Source: Janthinobacterium lividum
GTDB taxonomy: Bacteria > Pseudomonadota > Gammaproteobacteria > Burkholderiales > Burkholderiaceae_D
Assembly (NCBI RefSeq): GCF_011601275.1
Contig: NZ_JAAOLY010000028.1
Span: 1 to 47,921 of the forward strand
DNA: 47,921 bases
Reading direction: 5' to 3'
Position numbers and translations under genes: made by a program. Below, piece after piece: positions 1 through 8,868 of the stretch. Within the stretch, counting starts at the first letter, position 1; every line of letters starts with the position of its first letter. The notes beneath the pieces are model-generated. The model was not told the DNA's origin. It worked only from the letters and a program-made list of their open reading frames with translations, and did no database searches.

Positions 1-28
1 GGCCGTGACCGCGCGGGGGACGGCGGAC

Positions 29-730
29 TCAGGCGCCGGGCGGCAATTGGCCCAGCTGGTGCTTGGTGGCGTAGGCGTACAGTTCCAGGCGGTTGTACAC
101 GCCCAGCTTGCGGTAGATCGACGTCAGGTGATTGCGCAAGGTGTGCTCGGAGATGAACAGCTGGTCCGCCAGCAGCTTGGCCGGCGTGCCGCTGCCGTGC
201 ACCAGCGCGGCGATGATCTTTCGTTCCTTGAGGGTCAGGCTGGCGACGGCGATCGCTTGCGCCGAGCCGCCGCCGGGCTGGGTCAGCTGCGTCAGCATGC
301 GTCCCAGCATCGCGTGTTCCAGCCACAGCTCGCCCTGGTACACCTTTTCGATGGCCTTCAGGACCATCTCCGCCGGCGCATCCTTGCTGACGATGCCGCG
401 CGCGCCCTTGAGTACCGTCTGGTCGAGGACGGCCTGGTCGTGGCTGGCCGTCAGCACCAGCACGCGCGTGCCGCCGCACTGCGCCAGCGCGGGCAGGATG
501 GCCAGCGAACTGATGCCGCCCAGGTCCAGGTCCAGCACGATCACATCCGGCTGCAACGCCTTCGCCTGCTCCAGCGCCTCGCTGCTGTCGGACGCCGTGG
601 CGACCACGCGCATGCCCGAGTGCTCGCCGCCGATCAGCCGCTCCAGGCCCCACAGCATGGTCTTGTGATCGTCCACCAGCATGACGCTGATGACATGGCT
701 GGCCGGTGGCATGTGGCGTAAGTCATTCAT
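29..730 (-). CDS. NarL/LuxR-family response regulator
   Basis: A 233-residue DNA-binding response regulator. The receiver domain (about residues 14-130) has the acidic pair D20-D21, phospho-acceptor D67 in VLDLDL and conserved K116. A LuxR-type helix-turn-helix follows (about 165-225, TLKERKIIAAL through HTLRNHLTSIYRKLGV). It should be phosphorylated by the kinase encoded just upstream and then activate or repress transcription; targets cannot be read from the sequence. The ATG at 730 overlaps the kinase stop codon as ATGA, so the two are translationally coupled. A longer frame reaches 859 but would run inside the kinase coding region, so I rejected that start. The stop codon lies 29 bases from the window edge. 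Confidence 0.9.
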   Translation of the reverse strand: MNDLRHMPPASHVISVMLVDDHKTMLWGLERLIGGEHSGMRVVATASDSSEALEQAKALQPDVIVLDLDLGGISSLAILPALAQCGGTRVLVLTASHDQAVLDQTVLKGARGIVSKDAPAEMVLKAIEKVYQGELWLEHAMLGRMLTQLTQPGGGSAQAIAVASLTLKERKIIAALVHGSGTPAKLLADQLFISEHTLRNHLTSIYRKLGVYNRLELYAYATKHQLGQLPPGA

Positions 731-2394
731 ATCGGGATCTCGATCTGCACGGAGGTGTTGCCCAGCATGCCATGCGTGACGCGGGCCGTGCCGCCGAGGG
801 CGGCGGCGCGCTCGGCCAGCGAGTCGGGCAGGAAATCGGGGACGTGCGCGGCGGCGCATTCGTTGTCGATGCTGATGTGCAGGGCGCCCTGCACGCAGGT
901 CAACTTGACGGCGCCGTGGCGCGCCGACGTATGCTTGCGGATATTGCTCATGCCCTCGTTGACGATCTGGAACACCTCGGCCGCCAGGCGGTCGTTGATG
1001 TGCAGGTCGCCTTCGATCTGCAGGGCGATGTCGATGCCATAGAATTCGCGGATCTGCGTGGCCTGGCGGCGCAGCGCGACCAGCAGTTCCGGCTCGCTTT
1101 GCACCTGCCCGTTCTTGAACGTGCGCGCGTAGCTGCGCAGGTCGGCGATCACCTGGCCCGACATGATGATCAGCTTTTCCAGTTCCGGCAGCAGCGGGTT
1201 GCCCGGCGTGGCTTCGTTGCGCAGGGCGGCCAGGCCGTGGCGCAAGCCGATATACGGCTGCACGGCCGTGTCATGCAGGTCGCGCGCGATCTTTTCGCGC
1301 TCGCGCGAGGCCGCCTGCGACGCCAGGCGGTCGAGCAGGTTGATGTTTTCAATGACGGGAAACGCCTGCGCGCCGATATGGCTGAGGAACAGGGCATCCG
1401 TCTTGCTCATGCTGGTGGCGGAGACGATAAAGATGCGCCCTTTGCCATTGCGCAAGGGCAGCGGCGCGCTGATGAAGGCGTGCGCTTCGAGCAGTTCTGC
1501 CAGGCGGGCGCCCGCCGCGTCGTCATGCCGCAGCCAGCGTCCGCTGTCGGGCTCGAGCATGCGCGCGCCGCCTATCCACGGCAGCCAGGGGCCGACGGGC
1601 TGGTTGTACAGGGCGATTTTATCGTGCGGGAAAGCGAGCAGGGGACTGGCCGCGTCATCGCTGAGAAGCGAGCTGGTATGCACGACGCCCGTTGCCGTTT
1701 GCAGCACGCTGCGCAGCGACCAGACCCGCGTGCCCTTGTCCTGCATGATCAGCAGGCAACTGCGGCCGTTGAAATAACTGCGGGTTTTTTCCAGCACCGA
1801 GGTAATGGTCTGGTCGACGCCGAAGCGCGGATTGGACAGCTGGCTGACATCGCGCAGCAGCGCCAGGTGGCTGCGCTGCGTGATGGCCGAACCGCCCCAG
1901 TAGGCGATCATGTAGCCGAGCGCCAGCAGGAAGGTGGTGCGCAACAGCAGGCGCGACAGTTCCGCATCCGTTTCGCCGAACAGGGCCGTGGCGGCGAACA
2001 GGCCGGCCGAGGCCAGGGTGACGCGCGCGCCTTCCTCGAAGCCGCGCTGGAACGACGAGGTCAGGATGGCGAAGAAAAAAAACAGGAAGAATAAATTGTT
2101 GTGGCTGCTGGTGGAAAACACGATCAGCGCATACCAGGCCACGTCCAGCCAGTACAGCAAGATGTCCTGGGGCAGGCTGAGGCCCATCACGGCCAGCACG
2201 TAGAGCAGCAGGCTGTGCATGGTGTAGGCAGAAAAGATCAGCCAGGTTATCTTGGTGAGCTTGCCGGCGCTTTCGGGATCGACGAACAGGGTCAGCAAGG
2301 TGGCGCTCGACAGCAGCAGGCGCATGCCGTTGACCATGGCCGTATCCATGCCGGCACCCGGCAAGCCGGATCTGAGGGGAGGATCGAGATTCAC
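727..2394 (-). CDS. Membrane histidine kinase, NarL/UhpB (HisKA_3) type
   Basis: A sensor kinase of about 555 residues partnered with the downstream response regulator. The N-terminal part (about residues 25-170) is a block of hydrophobic segments, probably four to six membrane helices with a Phe-rich stretch. A GAF-like region of about 150 residues follows. The phospho-acceptor His is H374 in REKIARDLHDTAVQP, a HisKA_3 dimerisation motif, and a C-terminal HATPase has an N-box at NEGMSNIRKH. I chose the GTG at 2394 because AGGAG lies five bases upstream. An in-frame ATG at 2349 and a TTG at 2481 are alternatives. The stimulus is unknown because no named sensory domain is recognisable. Confidence 0.85.
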   Translation of the reverse strand: MNLDPPLRSGLPGAGMDTAMVNGMRLLLSSATLLTLFVDPESAGKLTKITWLIFSAYTMHSLLLYVLAVMGLSLPQDILLYWLDVAWYALIVFSTSSHNNLFFLFFFFAILTSSFQRGFEEGARVTLASAGLFAATALFGETDAELSRLLLRTTFLLALGYMIAYWGGSAITQRSHLALLRDVSQLSNPRFGVDQTITSVLEKTRSYFNGRSCLLIMQDKGTRVWSLRSVLQTATGVVHTSSLLSDDAASPLLAFPHDKIALYNQPVGPWLPWIGGARMLEPDSGRWLRHDDAAGARLAELLEAHAFISAPLPLRNGKGRIFIVSATSMSKTDALFLSHIGAQAFPVIENINLLDRLASQAASREREKIARDLHDTAVQPYIGLRHGLAALRNEATPGNPLLPELEKLIIMSGQVIADLRSYARTFKNGQVQSEPELLVALRRQATQIREFYGIDIALQIEGDLHINDRLAAEVFQIVNEGMSNIRKHTSARHGAVKLTCVQGALHISIDNECAAAHVPDFLPDSLAERAAALGGTARVTHGMLGNTSVQIEIPI

Positions 2395-2544
2395 AAGCGC
2401 TCCTGGCCATGTCCCGCATGGGGCGGCCATGCGCAGGGATAGATACCACAGATAAATTCTTGTTATTGTTGCTGCAATCAATGACGAGTCTACGCACCCG
2501 CCGTAAAGATGTCTACAGGAATCCTTTGTCCGGCGTTGCTTTTT

Positions 2545-3513
2545 TTACAGTGGCTGCACCATCACGCGGTTGCGCCCGGCGCGCTTGGCCAGGTACAGGG
2601 CGCGGTCGGCGGCGCCGATCAGGGCGGAGATGGTCGGCTGCTGCTGCGGATGCGGGGTGGCGATGCCGATGCTGACCGTGATGTGCTTGACGTCATTGCC
2701 CGTCTTGGCGTGCGGAATGCGCAGCCCGGCCGCATGCGCGCGGATCGCCTCGGCCATGCGCAGCGCCTGCGCCGCGTCCGTGTCGGGCAGGATGGCGGCA
2801 AATTCCTCGCCGCCATAGCGCGCCAGCAAGTCGGTGGGGCGCTGCAGCATGGCAGCCAGTTCGGCCGCCACTCTTATCAGGCAATCATCCCCTTGCTGGT
2901 GGCCGTAATGGTCGTTGTAATCCTTGAAATGGTCGATGTCGATCATCAGCAGCGACAGGGGGCTGCCCGTGCGCATGGCGCGCCGCATTTCCTTCTCGAT
3001 CGCCACGTCGAAGTGGCGGCGGTTGGCGATGCCCGTCAAGCCGTCGGCAAAGGTTTGCGAACGCAACACCATGGTCTGTTCGCGCAGCAGCTTTTCGCGG
3101 CCCACGGCGATGGTGACATCATTGATCTGGATCAGGCAGTGGCGCGGCGAAGCGGACAAATTGATCGGCGTGACGGCGATCGCCTGCTGCATGCGCTCCC
3201 GGCCTTCGGCCGCGCCATGCGTGTACAGGGGAAACGGCGCCTTGTGCAGGGTTTGCGACAGCAGCGACTGGAAATTGTCGCGCAGGGCCTGGGTGATGGC
3301 CGAAGCTATGCGCTTGTGGCGCAGTTCCGGATAGACGGCGAAGAAATCCTGGCCCAGCACGGCATCGGCCCGGCATGCCGAGTGGCGCGCCATCCAGTGG
3401 TTCCACAGCACGATGCGGTGCTGCTCGTCGAGCACGATGGCGCCCAGGTTGACGGCACCGAGTATGCTCTCGAGCAGGGCGAGTCGGTGCAATGCATCCG
3501 GCATGATCGTCAC
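2545..3513 (-). CDS. PAS-GGDEF diguanylate cyclase
   Basis: A 322-residue cytoplasmic protein predicted to make cyclic di-GMP from two GTP. Residues about 15-135 form a PAS-like sensor (AIVLDEQHRIVLWNHWMARH). Residues about 150-315 form a GGDEF domain with the active-site motif GGEEF at 234-238 and the metal-binding segment IDIDHFKDYND. An RPTD motif (225-228) sits exactly five residues before GGEEF, the canonical inhibitory I-site, so product feedback inhibition is likely. The GTG start at 3513 overlaps the CheC stop codon; an ATG three codons on is the alternative. It is the last gene of a three-gene unit with CheC and a CheY-like receiver. Confidence 0.92.
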   Translation of the reverse strand: MTIMPDALHRLALLESILGAVNLGAIVLDEQHRIVLWNHWMARHSACRADAVLGQDFFAVYPELRHKRIASAITQALRDNFQSLLSQTLHKAPFPLYTHGAAEGRERMQQAIAVTPINLSASPRHCLIQINDVTIAVGREKLLREQTMVLRSQTFADGLTGIANRRHFDVAIEKEMRRAMRTGSPLSLLMIDIDHFKDYNDHYGHQQGDDCLIRVAAELAAMLQRPTDLLARYGGEEFAAILPDTDAAQALRMAEAIRAHAAGLRIPHAKTGNDVKHITVSIGIATPHPQQQPTISALIGAADRALYLAKRAGRNRVMVQPL

Positions 3514-4136
3514 GCCTGTCCCAGCACCTTGGCCAGATAGCGGCTGACCTGCTGCTTCAGGTCATGCAAGGCGGACAGGTCGAGCACGAATGCCACATAA
3601 CCGTGGATCTGGTGCTTGGACAGCACGAAGTCGATATGCAGCATCAGCACGACGGCGTCGTCATCGTCGCCGCCGAACGAGGAGAGGATTTGCGCGCTGG
3701 TGCCCACGTGGTACAGGGGCAGCGAGCCATGCAGTTCGCTGTCGAACAGGTTGGCCAGGGTCCCGACGCAGGAATTGAGGATGATGTTGCCGATTTCGCT
3801 CATCGCCTCCTGTTCCATCTCCGTCAGTTCCTGCAGCGGCATGGCGTCGCCCACCATCAGGCGCACGATTTCCAGGCTTTTGTCTTCGGGGAACATCAAG
3901 ATGGCTTCGGTGGCGAAGGCGCCATCGTAATGCTGGCTGACGCCGCAGATGCGTTCGCCATCTTTTTTGCTGCCCAGCAGGGCAGCCGCGTCGGCACGGT
4001 TCAGGAAGGTGATCGACGGCACCGACATGGTGACTTCTTCATTGACGATCTCGCTCATCGCGGCGGCCGCATGGCCCACCCCGATGTTGAATATCTCTAC
4101 GAGGGCATCGTTTTCGAGTTCGGAGAGATTGACCAT
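3510..4136 (-). CDS. cheC: CheC-type phosphatase of phospho-CheY
   Basis: A 208-residue member of the CheC/CheX/FliY family, which dephosphorylate CheY-like receivers. Both active-site motifs of the form D/E-x3-E-x2-N-x22-P are intact: D10, E14, N17, P40 and E110, E114, N117, P140. Two complete sites point to CheC rather than the one-site CheX. No CheD and no flagellar or methyl-accepting genes are nearby. The ATG at 4136 starts two bases after the receiver gene stop, and the end overlaps the cyclase start, so all three genes should be co-translated. A longer frame to 4283 runs inside the upstream receiver gene and was not used. The natural substrate is probably the adjacent receiver, by inference. 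Confidence 0.88.
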   Translation of the reverse strand: MVNLSELENDALVEIFNIGVGHAAAAMSEIVNEEVTMSVPSITFLNRADAAALLGSKKDGERICGVSQHYDGAFATEAILMFPEDKSLEIVRLMVGDAMPLQELTEMEQEAMSEIGNIILNSCVGTLANLFDSELHGSLPLYHVGTSAQILSSFGGDDDDAVVLMLHIDFVLSKHQIHGYVAFVLDLSALHDLKQQVSRYLAKVLGQA

Positions 4137-4138
4137 GC

Positions 4139-4507
4139 TCACAGTCCCAGTGACTCGATCAGCTGGTGGATGCGGGTTTCCGTGATGGGTTTTTCCATGA
4201 AGCCCACGCCCAGCTCGCTGGCGCGGTTGCGGATGGCGTTTTGCACATTCGCCGTGACGAGAACGATGTGCGTTTGCGGGCACAGCGCGCGCAATTGTTC
4301 CGCCGCCGCCACGCCGCCCATGCCGGGCATGTTGACATCCAGTAGTATCAGCACAGGGGTGGCCGTCTTGACTTTTTCCAGGGCTTCTTCACCCGTCGCC
4401 GCCTCAATCACTTGCCAGTCGGCATGTTTGCTGAGGATGAATTGATGCGACATCAAACGTGAAACCCGGCTGTCATCGACAACAAGTACCTGTTTACTGT
4501 GATTCAT
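4139..4507 (-). CDS. Stand-alone CheY-like receiver
   Basis: A 122-residue single-domain response regulator with no output domain. The phosphorylation site is complete: D11 and D12 in VVDDS, acceptor D57 in LLDVNMPG, T85 and K106 in EKP. An AGGAA precedes the ATG at 4507. It is the first gene of a tightly packed unit with a CheC-type phosphatase and a PAS-GGDEF cyclase, so its phosphorylation state is probably reset by CheC. How it would influence the cyclase is unknown. It diverges from rpiA across about 200 bases that must hold both promoters. Confidence 0.92.
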   Translation of the reverse strand: MNHSKQVLVVDDSRVSRLMSHQFILSKHADWQVIEAATGEEALEKVKTATPVLILLDVNMPGMGGVAAAEQLRALCPQTHIVLVTANVQNAIRNRASELGVGFMEKPITETRIHQLIESLGL

Positions 4508-4714
4508 GTGCTATTCCTGGGACGTCATATCGGGCTATCGTGCCATTTTCGCATATTTTAGGGGGCATAGAGAGTAATTGGCTGGGAAATTGCCCTGGGG
4601 CAAAGGTTTCCGCTTGGCTGTTGTATCCCATCGCATGGCCCGTCATTATGGCCGGCTGGCCAGGCTGGCAATCCGTTAAAATAGCGGTATTCCCCACTTT
4701 AGCCTTTTTTTGCC

Positions 4715-5392
4715 ATGACCCAAGACGAATTGAAGCAAGCCGTAGCCCGCGCCGCCATAGACTATGTGGTGGCCGGTGAAATCATCGGTGTCGGCACCGG
4801 TTCCACCGCCAACTTTTTCATCGATGAACTGGCCAAGATCAAGGACACCATCAAGGGCACGGTCGCGTCGTCCGAAGCGACGGCCGCGCGCCTGGCAGGC
4901 CATGGCATTCCCGTCTTCGACTTGAACGACGTCGAGTCGATCGCCGTCTACATCGATGGCGCCGATGAAATCACGGCCAGCGGCGCCATGATCAAGGGCG
5001 GCGGCGCGGCATTGACGCGTGAAAAGATCGTCGCCTCCGTCGCGAAGCAGTTCGTCTGCATCGCCGACGGCTCCAAGCTCGTCGATACCCTGGGCGCCTT
5101 CCCGCTGCCCGTGGAAGTGGTGCCGATGGCGCGCGCCGCCGTGTCGCGCCAGCTGGCCGCGCTGGGCGGCACGCCCCGCTTGCGCCTGAAGGCTGGCAGC
5201 ACGGAAGCGTTCATTACGGACAATGGCGGCGAGATCATCGACGTGCTGGGCTTGAAAATTGCCGACCCGGTGGCGCTGGAACAGCAGATCAACCAGATCG
5301 TCGGCGTCATCGCCGTCGGACTGTTCGCCGTGCGCGGCGCCAATGTCTGCCTGCTGGGCATGCCGGAAGGCGTGCGTACCCTGGCATACTAA
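4715..5392 (+). CDS. rpiA: Ribose-5-phosphate isomerase A
   Basis: A 225-residue cytoplasmic enzyme interconverting ribose 5-phosphate and ribulose 5-phosphate in the non-oxidative pentose phosphate pathway. Phosphate-binding GTGSTANFFIDEL (27-39), DGADE (81-85), KGGGAALTREK (94-104) and a Lys in DGSK (121) are all present. D81, D84, K94 and E103 fall at the positions used in E. coli RpiA. The length is normal. The start at 4715 gives the usual N-terminus (MTQDELKQAVA). A weak hairpin lies just after the stop. Confidence 0.98.
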   Translation: MTQDELKQAVARAAIDYVVAGEIIGVGTGSTANFFIDELAKIKDTIKGTVASSEATAARLAGHGIPVFDLNDVESIAVYIDGADEITASGAMIKGGGAALTREKIVASVAKQFVCIADGSKLVDTLGAFPLPVEVVPMARAAVSRQLAALGGTPRLRLKAGSTEAFITDNGGEIIDVLGLKIADPVALEQQINQIVGVIAVGLFAVRGANVCLLGMPEGVRTLAY

Positions 5393-5399
5393 GACGATA

Positions 5400-5415
5400 G
5401 CCGGCGTTTGCCGGC
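5400..5415 (+). terminator. Weak hairpin after rpiA
   Basis: GCCGGC, loop GTTT, GCCGGC forms a six-base stem seven bases after the rpiA stop. The nearest T-run (GTTTT, 5426-5430) is about ten bases away, so this is a poor intrinsic terminator. It lies between convergent genes. Confidence 0.35.
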
Positions 5416-5428
5416 AGTCACACCTGTT

Positions 5429-5953
5429 TTAGACGGCGGCCCCTTGCGGGCCGCTCGTCATTTGCGCCTGGCGGTACACGGCCAGAGTGCGCAGCAAGCC
5501 ACCCAGGAAAATGCCGCTGAAGACACCGTAGGCGAGGCAGATGGGCACGATGAAGCCGGATGCATGGGTATAAGCGGGCGCGATGGCCAGGGTCACGGCC
5601 ACAGCATATTTCATGCAGAAGATACTCATCATCAGGATCAACGGCACCCAGCTGCCGGGACGCTGCACGCTGATCCGTTCGGGAATGGCGACGATCGTGC
5701 GCGCATCGGTCAGCGTCCATGCCAGCGCCGCACCGGCCAGCGCGCCGATGGTCCAGGCGAACGGCGCCACGCCATCGAAGCCGAAACTGCCACGCACGCC
5801 GCTCAGCGACAGCGCCAGCATCACCAGGGGAATGATGCACAGCTTGCGCAAGGTCACTTCGCGCGCCCGGCTGGCCAGTACGCCCCGGTAGACGAGAAAG
5901 CCCAGGATGGCCCAGACGTAGAGGGGAGTGTGGCTGAAGATTTGCTGCAACAT
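5429..5953 (-). CDS. DUF6622-type inner-membrane protein
   Basis: A 174-residue hydrophobic protein with about five predicted membrane helices (near residues 12-27, 37-52, 63-82, 103-124 and 130-158). The N-terminus (MLQQIFSHTPLYVWAILGFLVYRG) resembles the DUF6622 family, small membrane proteins common in beta- and gammaproteobacteria with no assigned function. No charged residues within the helices suggest a transport mechanism. It is transcribed alone, convergent with rpiA. The identification is by remembered family resemblance. Confidence 0.75.
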   Translation of the reverse strand: MLQQIFSHTPLYVWAILGFLVYRGVLASRAREVTLRKLCIIPLVMLALSLSGVRGSFGFDGVAPFAWTIGALAGAALAWTLTDARTIVAIPERISVQRPGSWVPLILMMSIFCMKYAVAVTLAIAPAYTHASGFIVPICLAYGVFSGIFLGGLLRTLAVYRQAQMTSGPQGAAV

Positions 5954-6086
5954 GGTGTCCGCCTTGGAATGAGGTTGTCGATGGACGTACTGTGCCAGCC
6001 GGCGGCATGGGCGGCGAGCGGTGTGCGACGAAACGGGGAGGGATGGCCGCGAAACGGCGGGGGAGGGCGTGAAACGCAGGTGAAAC

Positions 6087-6109
6087 TGCCCGTGACGTGG
6101 TCACGGGCA
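6087..6109 (-). terminator. Perfect 10-bp hairpin downstream of yggX
   Basis: TGCCCGTGAC, three-base loop, GTCACGGGCA is a perfect ten-base stem eleven bases beyond the yggX stop. On the minus strand it is followed only by GTTTC, so the T-tract is weak. It probably stabilises or ends the yggX transcript. Confidence 0.5.
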
Positions 6110-6119
6110 TGCTTGAAAC

Positions 6120-6392
6120 TTACTCGGTAGGGGGCACGTAACCCATGGCCGCATCGGCGCCGTCGCCGAAGAAATGCTTTTCCATCTGCGTGGCCAGGTA
6201 TTTGCGGGCGCGCGCGTCGGCCAGGTTCAGCCGGTTTTCATTGACCAGCATGGTCTGGTGCTTGAGCCAGGCAGCCCATGCTTCCTTCGACACGGATTCG
6301 TAAATCTTCTTGCCCAGTTCGCCCGGGTACGGCGGGAAATCCAGTCCTTCGGCTTCCTTGTTGAGTTTGATGCAGTGGATCGTGCGGGCCAT
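6120..6392 (-). CDS. yggX: Probable Fe(2+)-trafficking protein YggX
   Basis: A 90-residue protein of the YggX family, small cytoplasmic proteins linked to iron handling and protection of Fe-S clusters from oxidation. The family signature is clear: MARTIHCIKL with the conserved Cys (C7), then LDFPPYPGELGKKIYE and WLKHQTMLVNENRLN. The length equals the family norm. The ATG at 6392 has AGGAG eight bases upstream. An upstream extension to 6509 is noncoding in character and was rejected. Confidence 0.95.
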   Translation of the reverse strand: MARTIHCIKLNKEAEGLDFPPYPGELGKKIYESVSKEAWAAWLKHQTMLVNENRLNLADARARKYLATQMEKHFFGDGADAAMGYVPPTE

Positions 6393-6611
6393 CTGTGCTC
6401 CTGAATCAGTGTAGAGATAAAGCGTGATTATAAGGCACTTTGCGCCTGCCCTCGCGGGGCCGTCGCGGCCTGGCGACACGCCGTTTGCCGCGCCCTTGCG
6501 CTGGATCAAATTTGATCTGCGCCGCCCTAGCTAGTAAGATGCCTTATCGCGCCAGCCGCTGGCTGCGCCTCTTCCAAGCAAGTAGTAACAATTAACCAAT
6601 ATGGAATCCCT

Positions 6612-7457
6612 ATGACCTCAGTGAAAGTCCATGGCATCGATGTCAGCAATACGGGCAGCTTCGCGCTGTTTGGCGGCATCAACGTGCTCGAATCGCGCGA
6701 TCTCGCCATGCGCGCCTGCGAAGAATATGTGCGCGTCACGCAAAAACTGGGCATTCCCTATGTGTTCAAGGCCAGCTTCGACAAGGCCAACCGTTCCTCG
6801 ATCCATTCCTACCGGGGACCGGGCCTGGAAGAAGGCATGCGCATCTTCCAGGACGTCAAGGCGGCGTTCGGCGTGCCCGTGATTACCGACGTGCATGAGC
6901 CATGGCAGGCGCAGCAGGTGGCCGAAGTGGTCGACGTACTGCAATTGCCAGCCTTCCTCGCGCGCCAGACGGACCTCGTCGTGGCCCTGGCGAAGACCGG
7001 CAAAGTCATCAACATCAAGAAGCCGCAATTTTTGAGCCCTGGCCAGATGGCCAATATCGTCGAGAAATTCAAGGAAGCGGGCAACGATCAATTGATCCTG
7101 TGCGACCGCGGCACCTGCCTCGGCTACGACAACCTGGTGGTCGACATGCTGGGCTTTGGCGTCATGAAAAAGACGTGCGACGACTTGCCCATCATCTTCG
7201 ACGTCACGCACGCGCTGCAGCAGCGCGATCCCGGTGGCGCCGCATCGGGCGGCCGCCGCCAGCAAGTGGCGGACCTGGCTCGCGCCGGCCTGGCCGTCGG
7301 CATCGCCGGCCTGTTCCTGGAAGCCCATCCTGACCCGGACAACGCCCGCTGCGATGGCCCCAGCGCCTTGCCGCTGGACCAGCTGGAGCCATTCCTGGCG
7401 CAACTGAAAGCGCTCGACGACCTGGTCAAATCGTTTGCGCCGCTGAATATCAAATAA
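6612..7457 (+). CDS. kdsA: 3-deoxy-8-phosphooctulonate (KDO-8-P) synthase
   Basis: A 281-residue cytoplasmic TIM-barrel enzyme that condenses phosphoenolpyruvate with arabinose 5-phosphate to KDO-8-phosphate, the first committed step to the inner core sugar of lipopolysaccharide. The sequence follows E. coli KdsA almost throughout, including FKASFDKANRSS, KKPQFLSPGQM, CDRG, DVTHALQ and EAHPDPDNA. N24 in GGINVLES occupies the position that is Asn in metal-independent (class I) enzymes and Cys in metal-dependent ones, so this is probably the class I form. A strong intrinsic terminator follows. Confidence 0.98.
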   Translation: MTSVKVHGIDVSNTGSFALFGGINVLESRDLAMRACEEYVRVTQKLGIPYVFKASFDKANRSSIHSYRGPGLEEGMRIFQDVKAAFGVPVITDVHEPWQAQQVAEVVDVLQLPAFLARQTDLVVALAKTGKVINIKKPQFLSPGQMANIVEKFKEAGNDQLILCDRGTCLGYDNLVVDMLGFGVMKKTCDDLPIIFDVTHALQQRDPGGAASGGRRQQVADLARAGLAVGIAGLFLEAHPDPDNARCDGPSALPLDQLEPFLAQLKALDDLVKSFAPLNIK

Positions 7458-7473
7458 CGGTTCCAATGTAAAA

Positions 7474-7504
7474 AAAGCCCGGCAAGCCGGGCTTTTTCTT
7501 TTTA
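7474..7504 (+). terminator. Bidirectional intrinsic terminator kdsA/argA
   Basis: AAAGCCCGGC, loop AA, GCCGGGCTTT followed by TTCTTTTT on the plus strand. A run of seven A upstream supplies the T-tract for the minus strand. The argA stop codon (7502-7504) lies inside the T-tract. Confidence 0.92.
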
Positions 7505-8812
7505 CAAGGTTTTGATGAGAACCTGCGATTTGCGCTGCCAGTTATACATGTGCTGGCGGTCCTTCGGCAAATCGTCGACGGTGGCCGGCACGAAACCGCG
7601 TTTCTTGAACCAGTGCGAGGTGCGCGTGGTCAGTACGAACAGTTTGTTCAGGCCGGCGGCGCGGGCGCGGTTTTCCATGTGTTTCAGGATGCGCTCGCCG
7701 TCGCCCTGGGCTTGCACTTCCGGATTGACGGTCAGGCATGCCATTTCCGCCATCTTTTGCGCGGGGAACGGGTACAGGGCGGCGCAGCCGAAGATCACGC
7801 CATCATGCTCGATGACGGAGAAATAATCGATTTCGCGCTCGATCAGCTCGCGGCCCCGCTTGACTAACGTGCCGTCCGCTTCCAGCGGTTCGATCAGTTT
7901 GATGATGCCGCCCACGTCTTCGATGGTGGCCTGGCGCAGGCTTTCCAGGTTTTCATGGCTGATCATGGTGCCCACGCCATCATGGGTAAACAATTCCAGC
8001 AGGGCCGAACCATCCATCGAGAACGGCACGATGTGCGAGCGCTCGACGCCGTTGTGGCAAGCCTTGACGCAATGTTTCAGATAAAACGCCGTGGCGTCGG
8101 GCAGGAAGCCGGCCATCAGCACGGCTTCGGCCTGGTGCGACGACAGTTCGCGGATTTCCACGCCCGTGGCGTCTTCCATCATCGGCGTTTCGGTAATGAA
8201 AATCAGTTTGTCCGCGTGCAGGGCGATGGCGGCGCTGCAGGCCACGTCTTCCATGGTGAGGTTGAACGCTTCACCGGTGGGCGAGAAGCCCAGCGGCGAG
8301 AGCAGCACCAGGCCGTCCGAACCGAGGATGGAGTGGATGGTTTCGGCGTCCACCTTGCGCGTGATGCCCGTCAGTTCCAGGTCCACGCCATCGATCACGC
8401 CCAGCGGGCGCGCCGTGATGAAGTTGCCGGAAATGATACGGATGGCCGCATGCGACATGGGCGTGTTCGGCAAGCCCTGGCTGAACGCGGCCTCGATATC
8501 GAGGCGCAGCTCGCCGGCGGCTTCCTTCGCGCATTCCAGCGCGGCGATGTCGGTGATGCGCACGCCATTGTGGAAGCGGCCTTCGACGTTACGCAGGGCC
8601 AGCTGTTCCGCCACCTGCGGCCGCGAGCCGTAGACGACGGTGACATTGATGTCCAGCGCATGCAGCAGGGACAAATCATGGGCCAGCACCTGCAGCGCCC
8701 CGGCGCTGACGAGTTCACCGGGGAAGGCGACCACGAAGGTCTTGCCGCGAAAGGCGTGGATGTAGGGCGCGACGGAGCGCAGCCATTGGACGAATTGGGT
8801 AGGGTTTTCCAT
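7502..8812 (-). CDS. argA: Amino-acid N-acetyltransferase (N-acetylglutamate synthase)
   Basis: A 436-residue enzyme acetylating glutamate with acetyl-CoA, the first step of arginine biosynthesis. An amino-acid-kinase-like domain (about 1-285, starting FRGKTFVVAFPGELV) is the usual arginine-sensing part. A GNAT domain follows (about 290-436) with acetyl-CoA-binding segment NPEVQAQGDGERIL and ending FKKRGFVPATVDDLPKDRQHMYNWQRKS, typical of ArgA. I chose the ATG at 8812 (MENPTQFVQWL); an ATG three codons upstream at 8821 is possible. No good ribosome site is seen for either. It diverges from hrpA across 56 bases. Confidence 0.95.
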   Translation of the reverse strand: MENPTQFVQWLRSVAPYIHAFRGKTFVVAFPGELVSAGALQVLAHDLSLLHALDINVTVVYGSRPQVAEQLALRNVEGRFHNGVRITDIAALECAKEAAGELRLDIEAAFSQGLPNTPMSHAAIRIISGNFITARPLGVIDGVDLELTGITRKVDAETIHSILGSDGLVLLSPLGFSPTGEAFNLTMEDVACSAAIALHADKLIFITETPMMEDATGVEIRELSSHQAEAVLMAGFLPDATAFYLKHCVKACHNGVERSHIVPFSMDGSALLELFTHDGVGTMISHENLESLRQATIEDVGGIIKLIEPLEADGTLVKRGRELIEREIDYFSVIEHDGVIFGCAALYPFPAQKMAEMACLTVNPEVQAQGDGERILKHMENRARAAGLNKLFVLTTRTSHWFKKRGFVPATVDDLPKDRQHMYNWQRKSQVLIKTL

Positions 8813-8868
8813 TAAGCGCATTATAATTCGCTGCGCGATGTGCGCGCTTAAAATACCTGTAAAAAACA

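Noticed and set aside
2395..2497. N-terminal extensions of the histidine kinase to a TTG at 2481 or a parallel frame to 2497
   Set aside because: No ribosome site and noncoding-like composition; GTG at 2394 with AGGAG fits better.
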